The notes under the pieces are model-generated. The model was not told the DNA's origin and ran no database searches. It was given only the letters and a program-made list of their open reading frames with translations. Shown here piece by piece: positions 9,519 to 20,311 of a stretch of 64,000 nt of DNA. Source of the stretch: an uncultured Pelagibacteraceae bacterium (GTDB lineage Bacteria; Pseudomonadota; Alphaproteobacteria; Pelagibacterales; Pelagibacteraceae); the NCBI GenBank assembly GCA_902603305.1, contig CACKUI010000002.1:1-64000 (forward strand), given 5' to 3'. Position numbers and translations under genes: made by a program. Within the stretch, counting starts at the first letter, position 1. Every line of letters begins with the position of its first letter.

Positions 9519-11734
9519 CTAATTGTTCTTTCAGTAATTGTTGCATTATAAACTTCTATGATATCTTTTTTTTGATAATCAGCGAAGTCTTTTAGAGTAA
9601 TTCCGCATTCTAAACCAGCTGAGACTTGTTTAGTTTGATCTTTTTCTCTAAATATAGAACTGATTTTTCCATTAAATATAATAACTCCATCTCTAATAAC
9701 TCTTGCACTAGAGTTCTGGGTTATTTCACCTTCAACTACTTTTGATCCAGCTACTTTACCAACTTTTGAGACTTTAAAAATTTCAAGAATTTCCGCGCTT
9801 CCAATGATTGTTTCTTTTATATCTGGAGATAATAATCCTGCCATCTTCGCTTTTATAAAATCTAACACTTCATAAATTATATTATAAGAGGAAATTGAAA
9901 TTTTTTCTTGCTCAGCTCTTTTCTTTGCCTCTTTACTTGGTTTAACGTTGAACGCAATTATTACTGCATTTGACGCTTTAGCTAATGTCACATCAGTTTC
10001 GGTGACCATTCCAATATCTGAAAGAAGTATTTTTGGTTTTACTTCGTCATGTTTGATTTGATCTACAGCATTTTTGATTGCCTCTGATGAGCCATGAACA
10101 TCAGATTTAATAATTATATTTAATTCCTCTGATACTGTGTTCTGAAAAGCAGAATCTTGTGTAACAAAATTAAGAGGTATTTTATCATCTTTTGATTCTT
10201 CAACTCTTGCTGCACAAAGAGATTTAGCTTCTTTTTCGTTTGATAAAACAATAAAATCATCTCCAGATTTTGCAGCTCCATTAATACCAATAATCTCAAT
10301 TGGGGTAGCTGGCTCAGCAATATCAATATTTTTACCTTGGTCATTTATTATTGCTCTTACCTTTCCCCATTTCAATCCACTAACAAAATAGTCTCCTCTT
10401 TTAAGTGTACCAGTAGTTACAACAATATTTGCTACCGGGCCTCTCCCAACATCTATTTTTGATTCTAGAACTATACCTTTGGCATTAGTTTCAAAATCAG
10501 TTTTTAAATCTAATAATTCGGCTTGTAGCAAAACAGACTCAACTAACTTATCCAAATTATTTTTTGTTTTTGTTGAGATCTCAACCATTAATGTGTCTCC
10601 AGATAAGTCTTCAGCAATTAACTCATATTCCAAGAGTTGGTTTTTTATTTTCTGTGGATCTGCCTCGGGCAGATCACATTTATTTATGGCAACAACTATT
10701 GGTACTTTAGCTGCCTTTGCATGTTTAATTGACTCAATGGTTTGTGGTTTAACACCATCGTCTGCTGCTACGACTAAAATTACAATATCTGTTAGCTTGG
10801 AACCTCTCGCTCTCATCTCTGTAAAAGCCGCATGTCCTGGGGTATCAATAAATGTAATTTTATTATTCTGGTGATTAATTTGATAAGCTCCAATATGTTG
10901 AGTTATACCACCAAATTCTCCTGATACGACATTAGCTTTCCTTAACACATCTAAAACAGATGTTTTGCCGTGATCAACATGTCCCATAACGGTAACTATT
11001 GGAGGCCGATTTTGTAAATTTTCTGATTTTATCTCTTTTATCTTTTCAATTATTTCCTCTGCCTTTGTCTCACGTATGGGATTATGGCCAAATTCTTTGA
11101 CTAGATATTCTGCTGTATCAGCATCAATTGTATTATTTATTGTTACTGTTACTCCCATGCCAAGCAAATGTTTAATAATACTACTGGATTGTTCAGCCAT
11201 TCTATTTGCTAACTCTTTAATTGTTATTACCTCAGGGAGATTTACATCTCTTTTAACTTGAATAAAGCTATCTTTATTTTCATCTTGATTTAAATTTCTA
11301 TTTTCTTTTTGTTTTGCTCTCTTTAAAGACGCTAAACTTCTCGATTTTGTTTCTGCATGATCACCACTCAGAGCTCTAGAAATTGTTAATTTTAATTCTC
11401 TCCTTTTTCCATTTGTCTTATTTGACTTAGTTTCTTTTGATACTGCTTCTCCTTTTAATCTTCTTGTTGCTCTTTGCTCTGCTAGTTTTCTTTTCTCAAA
11501 ATCAGAAGAAGGTGGGGTAGATGGTCTAGTGAAATTGCTTGGCTTTAATGAGGTACTTTTATTTAATCTATAGTTATCATTGTTTTGTTTTGCAAATTGC
11601 GGTTTGCTTTGATATTTTGCACTTTTTTTCTCAATTACAACAGTGTTTTTTGATTTTGATTTAGCCTGTTCTATACTGCTAAACGTTTTCTGAGAAGTTC
11701 CTGTTATTGATAACTTTAGTTTTTTTTTTTCCAT
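9515..11734 (-). CDS. infB: Translation initiation factor IF-2
   Basis: RPPIVTVMGHVDHGKTSVLD, DTPGHAAFT, NKCD G motifs. Confidence 0.97.
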   Translation of the reverse strand: MEKKKLKLSITGTSQKTFSSIEQAKSKSKNTVVIEKKSAKYQSKPQFAKQNNDNYRLNKSTSLKPSNFTRPSTPPSSDFEKRKLAEQRATRRLKGEAVSKETKSNKTNGKRRELKLTISRALSGDHAETKSRSLASLKRAKQKENRNLNQDENKDSFIQVKRDVNLPEVITIKELANRMAEQSSSIIKHLLGMGVTVTINNTIDADTAEYLVKEFGHNPIRETKAEEIIEKIKEIKSENLQNRPPIVTVMGHVDHGKTSVLDVLRKANVVSGEFGGITQHIGAYQINHQNNKITFIDTPGHAAFTEMRARGSKLTDIVILVVAADDGVKPQTIESIKHAKAAKVPIVVAINKCDLPEADPQKIKNQLLEYELIAEDLSGDTLMVEISTKTKNNLDKLVESVLLQAELLDLKTDFETNAKGIVLESKIDVGRGPVANIVVTTGTLKRGDYFVSGLKWGKVRAIINDQGKNIDIAEPATPIEIIGINGAAKSGDDFIVLSNEKEAKSLCAARVEESKDDKIPLNFVTQDSAFQNTVSEELNIIIKSDVHGSSEAIKNAVDQIKHDEVKPKILLSDIGMVTETDVTLAKASNAVIIAFNVKPSKEAKKRAEQEKISISSYNIIYEVLDFIKAKMAGLLSPDIKETIIGSAEILEIFKVSKVGKVAGSKVVEGEITQNSSARVIRDGVIIFNGKISSIFREKDQTKQVSAGLECGITLKDFADYQKKDIIEVYNATITERTIR

Positions 11735-11744
11735 TTTTCATCTT

Positions 11745-13298
11745 TCAATCTTTATAAACTTTATCTCTAGCTGACATAATCAAATTATCTGCCTCTAATT
11801 TTGATAGAGCAAAATCTTCTAAATAACCTTTAATTTTAACTCTTTCACCTTTTACGACATCGTAAGTCCCAGTTAATTCATCTGATGCCAAGTCTGCTAG
11901 ATCTGTTAAAGTCAAAATTTTTTGCTCTCCCAATGTTACAAGCATTCCTGCTGTGAGACCTTCATGAGTTATTAAATCATTTTCTAATCCTAAATCCTTT
12001 ATTCTCTTTGAAATTTCCTCTTGATCTTTTTCATAAAATTCTTTTGCTCTTTCTATAAGCTCTTTTGCTGTCTCATCTTCTATACCCTCTATTTTCATAA
12101 GAGCATCTAGTGTGCTATCTTTTATGTCATCTATCGAGGAAAAACCTTCTGCTACTAAAAGTTGACCTAAAGTCTCATCTAGTTCGAGATTCTTAACAAA
12201 ATTATCCGTCTTCTCTTTAAATTCTAACTGTCTTCTTTCTGAGTCCTCTTGTTCTGTCATTATATTTATTTCATAGTTTAATAATTTAGTTGCAAGTCTT
12301 ACGTTTTGACCTCTTCTTCCTATTGCCTTACTTAAATTTTCCTCGGTTAATATTACATCAAGTTTTTTAGCATCATTATCAACATTTACTCTCTGTACTT
12401 CAGCGGGAGATAGTGCATTAGCAACAACAACTGCTGGATCCTCAGACCAATTTACTATGTCTATTTTTTCTCCTTGAAGCTCGTTAACTACCGCTTGAAC
12501 TCTACTCCCTCTCATCCCAACACATGCACCAACTGGATCCAATGACGTATCTATAGCTTTAACACAAATCTTTGCTCTGCTTCCTGGATCTCTCGAAGAA
12601 GATTTTATTTCAATTAAGCCGTCGTATATTTCAGGTACTTCTTGAATGAATAATTTATCCATAAATTTTGGATGAGCTCTTGACAAAAAAATTTGTTGTC
12701 CCCTTGGTTCTCTTCTTACATCTAAACAATAAGCCTTAACTCTATCTCCTGCCTTAATATTCTCACGAGGTATCATTTCATTTTTTTGAATTATTGCCTC
12801 AGTTCTTCCAAGGTCAACGATTACATTTCCAAATTCTAATCTTTTAACTATTCCACTTAAAATAGTATCTTTTTTGTCTACAAAATCATTATACTGTCTT
12901 TCTCTTTCGGCCTCTCTTACATTAAAACTTATTACTTGCTTCGCCGTTTGCGCTGCTATTCTTCCAAAATCAAAAGATGGCAAGGGTTGAAGAACCTCAT
13001 CTCCTATCTGTTTCCCTTTATTTGTGTCATTAAGCTTTATTGCGTCCTTCAATGTGATTTCTATGCTTGAATTTTGTGGATTTTCAACAATTAACAATTT
13101 TCTGAATATACCAATATCTCCATTATCTCTATTAATTTCTACTTTAATTTCATTATCCGTACCAAATTTAGACTTTGCAGCCTTTGCAATGCCAGTTTCC
13201 ATTGATACAATTATTAGTTCTTTATCAATTGATTTTTCTAACGCTACAGCTTCTGCAATTCTTAATAATTCTAGTTTATCAGCTCTTCTATTTAACAT
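11745..13298 (-). CDS. nusA: Transcription termination/antitermination protein NusA
   Basis: S1/KH region (DPVGACVGMRGSRVQAVVNEL...LSKAIGRRGQNVRLA); adjacent to infB. Confidence 0.96.
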   Translation of the reverse strand: MLNRRADKLELLRIAEAVALEKSIDKELIIVSMETGIAKAAKSKFGTDNEIKVEINRDNGDIGIFRKLLIVENPQNSSIEITLKDAIKLNDTNKGKQIGDEVLQPLPSFDFGRIAAQTAKQVISFNVREAERERQYNDFVDKKDTILSGIVKRLEFGNVIVDLGRTEAIIQKNEMIPRENIKAGDRVKAYCLDVRREPRGQQIFLSRAHPKFMDKLFIQEVPEIYDGLIEIKSSSRDPGSRAKICVKAIDTSLDPVGACVGMRGSRVQAVVNELQGEKIDIVNWSEDPAVVVANALSPAEVQRVNVDNDAKKLDVILTEENLSKAIGRRGQNVRLATKLLNYEINIMTEQEDSERRQLEFKEKTDNFVKNLELDETLGQLLVAEGFSSIDDIKDSTLDALMKIEGIEDETAKELIERAKEFYEKDQEEISKRIKDLGLENDLITHEGLTAGMLVTLGEQKILTLTDLADLASDELTGTYDVVKGERVKIKGYLEDFALSKLEADNLIMSARDKVYKD

Positions 13299-13314
13299 AA
13301 TTTATTAGCCAAAA

Positions 13315-13338
13315 AAAAATGGGCCTAGGCCCATTTTT
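13315..13338. terminator. Rho-independent terminator after metK
   Basis: Perfect 24-nt palindrome AAAAATGGGCCTAGGCCCATTTTT between metK (stop 13395) and nusA (start 13298). Confidence 0.8.
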
Positions 13339-13394
13339 GAAATTTCAACAATGTGACTGAAATATAGTTATTTTTAATTGATTATCAACAATAT

Positions 13395-14558
13395 TTAGCT
13401 ACCAAAAACTCCAGATTTATCTGTTTTTTCCCACGAAAATGATCCATCACTCTCAGGTGTTCTTCCAAAGTGTCCATAAGCAGCTGTTTTTTCATATATA
13501 GGTTTGTTTAAGCCTAACATTTCTCTAATTCCTCTCGGGCTCAGATCAAAGTTTTCTTTGATAAGTTTTTCAACATGCAAATTCTTTTCTTCATCATTAT
13601 CAAACAAATCTACATAAATTGACAGTGGTTTAGACACTCCAATAGCGTAAGCTAATTGAATTAAACATTTATCTGCAATTTTTGATGCTACAACATTCTT
13701 AGCCAAATACCTTGATGCATAAGCAGCCGATCTATCAACTTTTGTAGGATCTTTTCCAGAAAATGCGCCCCCACCATGTGGTGCAGCTCCACCGTATGTA
13801 TCAACAATAATTTTTCTTCCAGTTAAACCGCTATCTCCATCTGGACCACCGATTACAAAATTTCCAGTAGGGTTGATATAAATCTCTTTTTCATCAAGAC
13901 TACCCAGTAAGTTTTTAGGGATAGATCTCTCTATGTAAGGCATACAAAGTTCCTTAACTTGGGCTAAATTAACATCTTTCGAATGTTGTGTAGAAATGAC
14001 CACTGATGTTACAGCAGCGGGCATACCATCTTTGTACTCAATTGTTATTTGACTTTTTGAGTCTGGCTCTATTCCATTTAACTTTCCTGACTTTCTATCT
14101 TCAGCCATTAATCTTAATATTTTATGTGAATAATGAATTGGGGCTGGCATTAATACATCTGTTTCGTTACAAGCATAACCAAACATAATCCCCTGATCCC
14201 CAGCACCCTCATCTTTATTTCCTGCAGAATCTACTCCTATTGCAATATCAGCTGATTGAGAGTGTAAATGTGTTTCAATTTTAGTTTGCTCTTTCCAAGA
14301 AAAGCCATCTTGGTCATATCCAATATCTTTAATACAATCTCTAACTTTTGAGATTAACTCATCATCTTTAAGTTTTGGTCCTCTTACTTCTCCTGCTAAT
14401 ACAACTTTATTAGTTGTTGTTAATGTTTCACAAGCAACTCTTGCTTGGGGTTCGGAAGCTAAAAAACTGTCCACAACCATGTCGGAAATTCTGTCACAAA
14501 CTTTGTCTGGGTGTCCTTCTGACACTGACTCACTAGTAAATAAAAAATTCTTCTTCAT
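13395..14558 (-). CDS. metK: S-adenosylmethionine synthase
   Basis: [44 protein letters not shown]. Confidence 0.97.
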   Translation of the reverse strand: MKKNFLFTSESVSEGHPDKVCDRISDMVVDSFLASEPQARVACETLTTTNKVVLAGEVRGPKLKDDELISKVRDCIKDIGYDQDGFSWKEQTKIETHLHSQSADIAIGVDSAGNKDEGAGDQGIMFGYACNETDVLMPAPIHYSHKILRLMAEDRKSGKLNGIEPDSKSQITIEYKDGMPAAVTSVVISTQHSKDVNLAQVKELCMPYIERSIPKNLLGSLDEKEIYINPTGNFVIGGPDGDSGLTGRKIIVDTYGGAAPHGGGAFSGKDPTKVDRSAAYASRYLAKNVVASKIADKCLIQLAYAIGVSKPLSIYVDLFDNDEEKNLHVEKLIKENFDLSPRGIREMLGLNKPIYEKTAAYGHFGRTPESDGSFSWEKTDKSGVFGS

Positions 14559-16081
14559 TAATTCTCCCGTGTTTTAAAAAAAAAAATTAAACTAATATAA
14601 ATAGATAGAAAATAAAAGAAGATCTTATTACCATGAGAGCTAAAGATTGTTTTATTTGACTTTTTGAAAGATTGAATCTCAATAAATCCCTTATCGGTTG
14701 TTAAAATTTTGTCAATTACCTGCCCTTTTGGATTTATAAAGGCAGAAATCCCATTGTTTGATGAGCGGATAACTGGTTTACCTTCCTCAATAGATCTAAA
14801 AATTGAGTGAGAGTAATGCTGATATGGACCTATAGAATTTCCAAACCAACCATCCTCAGAGATGTTTAATATAAAATCATAATTTTTTTCACTATTATTT
14901 ATTTGACCAGAATAGATAATTTCATAACAAATAAGTGGGATAAAACTATAATTATGTAATCTAATGAGATCTCTTCGATTATCTGCAGAAAAAGATTGGT
15001 AACCTTGAGTGATTTTTTTAAATCCCAAATTACTTAATAAGTTTTCAAATGGCAAGAACTCTCCAAATGGAACCAATTTATTTTTGTGGTATTTTTGCAA
15101 GACGTTAAGATCATTATTCATCACTAAAAGCGAATTATAAATCTTTTGTTTTTCATATATGTTCATACCTAAAATAATTTTATGTTTTTTTGAAAAACTA
15201 TTTGAAAAAACAGTTTTAAATTTTTTAAGATCCTCGAAATAAATACTTGAAAGAATACCTTCAGGTAAAATGAATAGCGTTTCGATTGATGGATTTGGTT
15301 TAGAAATATTAATCAATTCAAGAATAAATTCATTGGGATTTTCATTTTGAAAATATCTATTAATATTAATCTTGGGAGAAATTATCTTGATGTTAAAACC
15401 TAAATCTTTTTTTTCGGTCCCTTCAAACTGTTTCAAAATTGAGTTGCCTAAAAAATAATTAGTGAAAAGCGTTGAAAGAGAAAAAATAAATATACTTATT
15501 TTTATTTTTTTTTTGTAATTAAAGAATAAAATTGTTGGAGATAAAAATAATAAGATAACTATTGAATTAAAAGCATAAGTACCTGTTATAGAAAGTATTT
15601 GAATAAATTCTAAATAATTTACAAAGCTAAAAGCAATTAAGTTCCAAGGAAAACCACCAAACAAGAAACTTCTGATATATTCAAATATTGACATAGAAGT
15701 AGCCAATATTAAGATTGATAAAAGATTTTTTTGTGGATTTAAAAATGAAAAAACTAAAGTTGAAAAACCATAAAATAAACCTAAAAATAATGGAATTAAA
15801 ATTAGAGCAAATGGTATCAAAGGTTTAAAAACATCTTCAAAAGTTAAGGAATTCGTTATCCAATATAAATTTGAAACAAAATAACCAAATCCGAATATCC
15901 ATCCAATATTAAATGAAATAATTTTATTTTTTGAATAAAATAGTAATGTCCATAGAAGAGCTGGGTATGAAATAAAATTTATGTAAAATAAGTTGTACGG
16001 TGGAAGGCTAAAAGAAGATATCAGACCAAATGAAAATACAAGTATGTATAATAGAAATTTATTTTTGTATAGTAAAGTCAA
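14558..16081 (-). CDS. lnt: Apolipoprotein N-acyltransferase
   Basis: N-terminal TM region plus nitrilase domain ([47 protein letters not shown]). Confidence 0.93.
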   Translation of the reverse strand: MTLLYKNKFLLYILVFSFGLISSFSLPPYNLFYINFISYPALLWTLLFYSKNKIISFNIGWIFGFGYFVSNLYWITNSLTFEDVFKPLIPFALILIPLFLGLFYGFSTLVFSFLNPQKNLLSILILATSMSIFEYIRSFLFGGFPWNLIAFSFVNYLEFIQILSITGTYAFNSIVILLFLSPTILFFNYKKKIKISIFIFSLSTLFTNYFLGNSILKQFEGTEKKDLGFNIKIISPKININRYFQNENPNEFILELINISKPNPSIETLFILPEGILSSIYFEDLKKFKTVFSNSFSKKHKIILGMNIYEKQKIYNSLLVMNNDLNVLQKYHKNKLVPFGEFLPFENLLSNLGFKKITQGYQSFSADNRRDLIRLHNYSFIPLICYEIIYSGQINNSEKNYDFILNISEDGWFGNSIGPYQHYSHSIFRSIEEGKPVIRSSNNGISAFINPKGQVIDKILTTDKGFIEIQSFKKSNKTIFSSHGNKIFFYFLSIYISLIFFFKTREN

Positions 16082-16086
16082 TTTAC

Positions 16087-16524
16087 TTAATGAAAATAAT
16101 TCAATATTAATTTTTCTTTTTTAAACATTTTTTTAAAATCATTTAGTTTCTTATGATCATGACCAATTAAATGAAGATACCCATGTATCCACATTTTATC
16201 AAACTCTAAAAAGAAATTTGTTTTTTTTGATCGTTCTTTAATAATTTCATAACTAATTGCTATGTCACCTACATATAGTCTTTTGTTCTCTTTAATTTTC
16301 ATTGGAAAGGATAAAACGTCAGTAGTTTTATTTTTTTTTCTAAATTTAAGATTTAAATATTTCATTTTCATATCATTGGTCAAGAGTATCGAGAATTCAT
16401 GATTTTTTTTTTTAAATAAAGGGGTTTTGGATAATATTTTAAGTCTTTTCTTTAAATAATCGTCTGGTTTTTTTATAATCTTTTTCCAACTTGAATAGCC
16501 AGATATTACATTGGCTTTTATCAT
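16087..16524 (-). CDS. ybeY: Endoribonuclease YbeY
   Basis: KKNKTTDVLSFP and HGYLHLIGHDH metal site. Confidence 0.93.
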   Translation of the reverse strand: MIKANVISGYSSWKKIIKKPDDYLKKRLKILSKTPLFKKKNHEFSILLTNDMKMKYLNLKFRKKNKTTDVLSFPMKIKENKRLYVGDIAISYEIIKERSKKTNFFLEFDKMWIHGYLHLIGHDHKKLNDFKKMFKKEKLILNYFH

Positions 16525-17528
16525 CCGTCTGAACTTTGATCTGCATATGCCTTAACGATTTTAGATACAAGTGGGTGTCTAACTACATCTTTATGATTAA
16601 AATCGACTACAGAAATTTCTTTTAAATGCCCAAGTAGTTTTTTTGATCTGTATAGACCTGAAAGTAATTTATTTGGCAAATCTATTTGAGAGGGGTCACC
16701 ATTTATTACTATCTTGGAATTCTCACCAATTCTGGTTAAAAACATTTTAATCTGTGTATCTGTAGCATTTTGCGCTTCATCAAGAATTGCGAAAGAATTT
16801 TTTAAAGTTCTACCTCTCATAAAAGCTAGAGGAGCTATTTCTATATCGCCTACTTCAATTTTTTTTTGTATCTTTTCAAAATCTAACAGATCGTACAAAG
16901 AATCGTATAATGGTCTAAGGTACGGATCTACCTTGTCTCGCATATCACCAGGTAAAAAACCGAGTCTTTCTCCAGCCTCAACAGCCGGCCTAGAAAGAAT
17001 TATTCTTTCTATTTTCTTATCCAACAACATAGTTAAGGCAACAGCAACTGCTAAAAAAGTCTTACCTGTTCCAGCTGGCCCGGCAGAAATAATTATATCT
17101 GATTCCCTCAATGCTCTTACATAATCTTTCTGTCTTTCAGACCTTGGGATTACAGATTTTTTTGGAGTTTTAATTATATATTCGACTTTTTTTTCAAGGT
17201 TATTTTTTTCGTCTATCATAAATTCATTTATAGAAGAAATTATATCTTTTTTTTCAATTGTTCCATTATTTAAAAATTGTTCGGTCAAAAATTGTATAGC
17301 ATTTTTGATCAAATCATTCTTTTCAGGATCACTTTTTACTAAGATAGAATTCCCTCTTGAATACAAGCTAGTTTTCGTAATTTTTTCCAATTCCTTTAAA
17401 TTATTATTAAACTCACCTGCTACTCCAAGTAATAAATCATTATTCTGAAATATTATATTTAAAGAGTTATTTTCAGAATAAACGTATTTTAATTCTGAAA
17501 TAACATTTTTTTTGTTTAAATTAATCAA
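16521..17528 (-). CDS. PhoH family protein
   Basis: GPAGTGKTFLAVAVAL, LSRPAVEAGERLGFLPGD, ILDEAQNAT. Confidence 0.94.
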   Translation of the reverse strand: MINLNKKNVISELKYVYSENNSLNIIFQNNDLLLGVAGEFNNNLKELEKITKTSLYSRGNSILVKSDPEKNDLIKNAIQFLTEQFLNNGTIEKKDIISSINEFMIDEKNNLEKKVEYIIKTPKKSVIPRSERQKDYVRALRESDIIISAGPAGTGKTFLAVAVALTMLLDKKIERIILSRPAVEAGERLGFLPGDMRDKVDPYLRPLYDSLYDLLDFEKIQKKIEVGDIEIAPLAFMRGRTLKNSFAILDEAQNATDTQIKMFLTRIGENSKIVINGDPSQIDLPNKLLSGLYRSKKLLGHLKEISVVDFNHKDVVRHPLVSKIVKAYADQSSDG

Positions 17529-17529
17529 T

Positions 17530-18870
17530 TCAAGCAGCTTTCATTTTTTTATCTAGTAGTCCAAATAATGTGTTTTGATTACTATTTTGAACTTTTACTC
17601 TTACAACTTTACCAATAAGATTTTCATTTCCATCAAAAATTACAGGAGAAATATATTTATTTCTTCCAAATAATTTATTTTGTTTTTCCATTTTATTTTC
17701 TACTAGCACATCAACTATACTATTTTCTAATGATTTATTTTTTTCTTTTTGATTATTAAATAATTTTTCCTGAATGATGGTAAGTCTTTCTTTAGCTAAA
17801 TTTTTATCGATCATCTTTTGTGTAGATGCTTTTGTCCCTGGTCTCGGACTAAAGATAAAGGAAAAAGAATTAATAAATTTTATTCTTTTAATTAGGTCTA
17901 ATGTGTCCTCAAAATCCTTTTGGGTTTCTCCAGGATAACCAATGATAAAATCACTAGAAAATTCTATATCTTTATTAATTTTTTTCAGTCTTTCATAAAT
18001 TTTTAAATAATCATCTACAGTGTGTTTTCTATTCATTAACTCTAGCATCTTATTAGAGCCGCTTTGAATGGGTAAATGAACAAAAGGCATTAATTTATGA
18101 CTTGAGGAATAACATTCAATTAGATCATCAGTCATATCCCTAGGGTGTGAGGTAGTATATCTTATTCTGTCCAACTCTGAAAAATGCTCTAAATGATTTA
18201 TTATATTAGAGATTCTATATTCTTTAGAATTTTCTGTATATGAATAAGCATTAACATTTTGACCAAGCAATGTTATTTCTTTTGCTCCATTTTTTATTAA
18301 TTGTTCTGCTTCTGACATAATTTTATTAAATGGTCTTGAATACTCAGGTCCTCTTGTGTAGGGCACCACACAAAAATGACAAAATTTATCACATCCTTCT
18401 TGAATGGTTAAAAAGGCAGATATTTTATCATTATTATTTTTAATTTTATCAAAATATCCAAACTTACTGATAGTATCAAATTCAGTTTCTTCTTGTTTTA
18501 AATTTGCAATATGATTTTTTAACAAATCATTTACTTTATGATAAGATTGAGGTCCTAATACAATATCGATATATGGTTCTCTCTTTACCATTTCTTCATT
18601 TTCAGCCTGTGCAACACAGCCTGCAATAATCATTATTGGTTTTTTTTTATCTCTATATAATTTTTTAACTCTACCAATTTCATGATAAACTTTTTCTTTA
18701 GCTTTATCGCGTATATGACAAGTATTTAGGATATAACATTCTGCATCAGATTGATTTTCTGTTTTATAAAAACCTATTTTATTTATAGAGTCATACATCC
18801 TATTTGAATCATATTCATTCATTTGGCAACCAAAGGTCTTGATATAAACTTTTCTCATATTTTTAGTCAT
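17530..18870 (-). CDS. miaB: tRNA-2-methylthio-N6-dimethylallyladenosine synthase
   Basis: FGCQMNEYDSNRM, radical SAM CDKFCHFCVVPYTRG. Confidence 0.96.
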   Translation of the reverse strand: MTKNMRKVYIKTFGCQMNEYDSNRMYDSINKIGFYKTENQSDAECYILNTCHIRDKAKEKVYHEIGRVKKLYRDKKKPIMIIAGCVAQAENEEMVKREPYIDIVLGPQSYHKVNDLLKNHIANLKQEETEFDTISKFGYFDKIKNNNDKISAFLTIQEGCDKFCHFCVVPYTRGPEYSRPFNKIMSEAEQLIKNGAKEITLLGQNVNAYSYTENSKEYRISNIINHLEHFSELDRIRYTTSHPRDMTDDLIECYSSSHKLMPFVHLPIQSGSNKMLELMNRKHTVDDYLKIYERLKKINKDIEFSSDFIIGYPGETQKDFEDTLDLIKRIKFINSFSFIFSPRPGTKASTQKMIDKNLAKERLTIIQEKLFNNQKEKNKSLENSIVDVLVENKMEKQNKLFGRNKYISPVIFDGNENLIGKVVRVKVQNSNQNTLFGLLDKKMKAA

Positions 18871-18872
18871 TT

Positions 18873-19499
18873 TTAATTGGAATAGCTTGCTGAGTCTCTA
18901 TCTAAGTTTGCATTGAACGAAATCGATCTTCGCTCCTCATTTGTGTCCGTAAATGGATAAACTGTATGGAGTAAATAGTTTGGAAATAAGTAAAAATCTC
19001 CTACCACAGGCTTAATAACATAAGTTGCTTTCGAAAAAAGGTTTACAGATCCATGAATTAAAGTTAATCGACCTTTATCATTATTTTTTTTTTTTTCTGA
19101 AATATTACCTAATTTCTCAGGTACTTTTAAATACCCTACACCCGAGACATGTCCAGAATGATGATGTATCGGATTATATTCGTTTTGAAATTGTCTTACT
19201 ATCCAGCATTTAATTATTTCAAAAGATTTTAATTCTTTTTTTGAGTCATGCTCTAACCAGGTTTTAACTGCCCTACCCAAAAATTGCCCCCATTTTATTT
19301 CTTCCATAAATTTATTTTCTAAAAGAAATTCTTGTTTGACTTTTCCAGCTAATTGATTTGAATGATCTAATTCAGAAACTTTTTTTTCATCGAGAATAGT
19401 TTTGTCAACGTAATTATTTAAACTTTTTATTAATTCATCTGGCATTGTAATTTTTGCAATTGATGGACCAAATGGTCTAAGTATTTGTAAATCACTCAT
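18873..19499 (-). CDS. Putative 2OG-Fe(II) oxygenase family protein
   Basis: Candidate metal site HHHSGHVSGVGYL plus LLHTVYPFTDTNEERRSISFN, typical of small dioxygenases seen in marine bacteria and phages. Confidence 0.7.
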   Translation of the reverse strand: MSDLQILRPFGPSIAKITMPDELIKSLNNYVDKTILDEKKVSELDHSNQLAGKVKQEFLLENKFMEEIKWGQFLGRAVKTWLEHDSKKELKSFEIIKCWIVRQFQNEYNPIHHHSGHVSGVGYLKVPEKLGNISEKKKNNDKGRLTLIHGSVNLFSKATYVIKPVVGDFYLFPNYLLHTVYPFTDTNEERRSISFNANLDRDSASYSN

Positions 19500-19924
19500 T
19501 TATTTTTTTTTATTCCATAAAGCTCTAATTTATGATCTACTAAATTATATCCATATTTTTCAGCAACTTTTTTTTGTAGTTTTTCTATATCTTCGTCAAC
19601 AAACTCAATAATTTCTCCTGATTTTATATCGATGAGATGGTCGTGATGACTCTCAACTAATGTTTCATATCTTGCTTTTCCACCTTTAAAATCATGTTTA
19701 GTAAGTATTCCTGATTCTTCAAAAAGCTTGACAGTTCTATAAACTGTAGCAATACTAATTTTAGAATCTAGCTTGGAAACTCTTTGATATAATTCATCAA
19801 CATCTGGATGATCAGACTCTCCGTAAACTTCTTTTGACTCTGACAAAACTTTAGCAATTATTTTTCTCTGATCAGTAAGTTTAACACCTTTTTTTAAGCA
19901 AATTTGTTCAATTGTTTCTGACAT
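19496..19924 (-). CDS. fur: Fur family transcriptional regulator
   Basis: LTDQRKIIAKVL...SIATVYRTVKLFEESGIL...SHHDHLIDIKSGEIIEF. Confidence 0.88.
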   Translation of the reverse strand: MSETIEQICLKKGVKLTDQRKIIAKVLSESKEVYGESDHPDVDELYQRVSKLDSKISIATVYRTVKLFEESGILTKHDFKGGKARYETLVESHHDHLIDIKSGEIIEFVDEDIEKLQKKVAEKYGYNLVDHKLELYGIKKNK

Positions 19925-19933
19925 AATATTACT

Positions 19934-20311
19934 TTAACTCGAATAAATAGCTTTTACCAAACTTTTATTTAATAGTTTTTTTTTATTGAATTTTATTAAT
20001 CTACTATAATTTTTGTTTATTAAATCCTCTGATCTAAAACCAATTAAAATCCCTTTATTAGCAAGAGATATTGCTTTTGCTATTGATAAGGAAATTCTTA
20101 AGCTCGTAAATTTTCCAGGTCCCAAATTGACATAAATTCTATCAATATTACTTATTTCAATTTTTTTTTTATTTAAAAAATTTAAGATTAATTCCATAAA
20201 TTTGTCAAAATTTTTTCTACTGTTTATATGACTCGTAGTATATGATTGTCTATCAGCAATGATAACAAAAACAATTTTTTCATTAGCCGCATCTATTATT
20301 AAATTATTCAT
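19934..20311 (-). CDS. tsaB: TsaB-like protein, unusually short (about 125 aa)
   Basis: LIIDAANEKIVFVII...YVNLGPGKFTSLRISLSIAKAISLA matches the TsaB N-terminal domain; start MNNLIIDAA preferred over the tracked 20356 start. Confidence 0.75.
   Translation of the reverse strand: MNNLIIDAANEKIVFVIIADRQSYTTSHINSRKNFDKFMELILNFLNKKKIEISNIDRIYVNLGPGKFTSLRISLSIAKAISLANKGILIGFRSEDLINKNYSRLIKFNKKKLLNKSLVKAIYSS

Noticed and set aside
13299-13394. SAM riboswitch near metK
   Set aside because: The gap is downstream of metK (3' side) and contains only a terminator; metK's 5' end abuts lnt with no leader.
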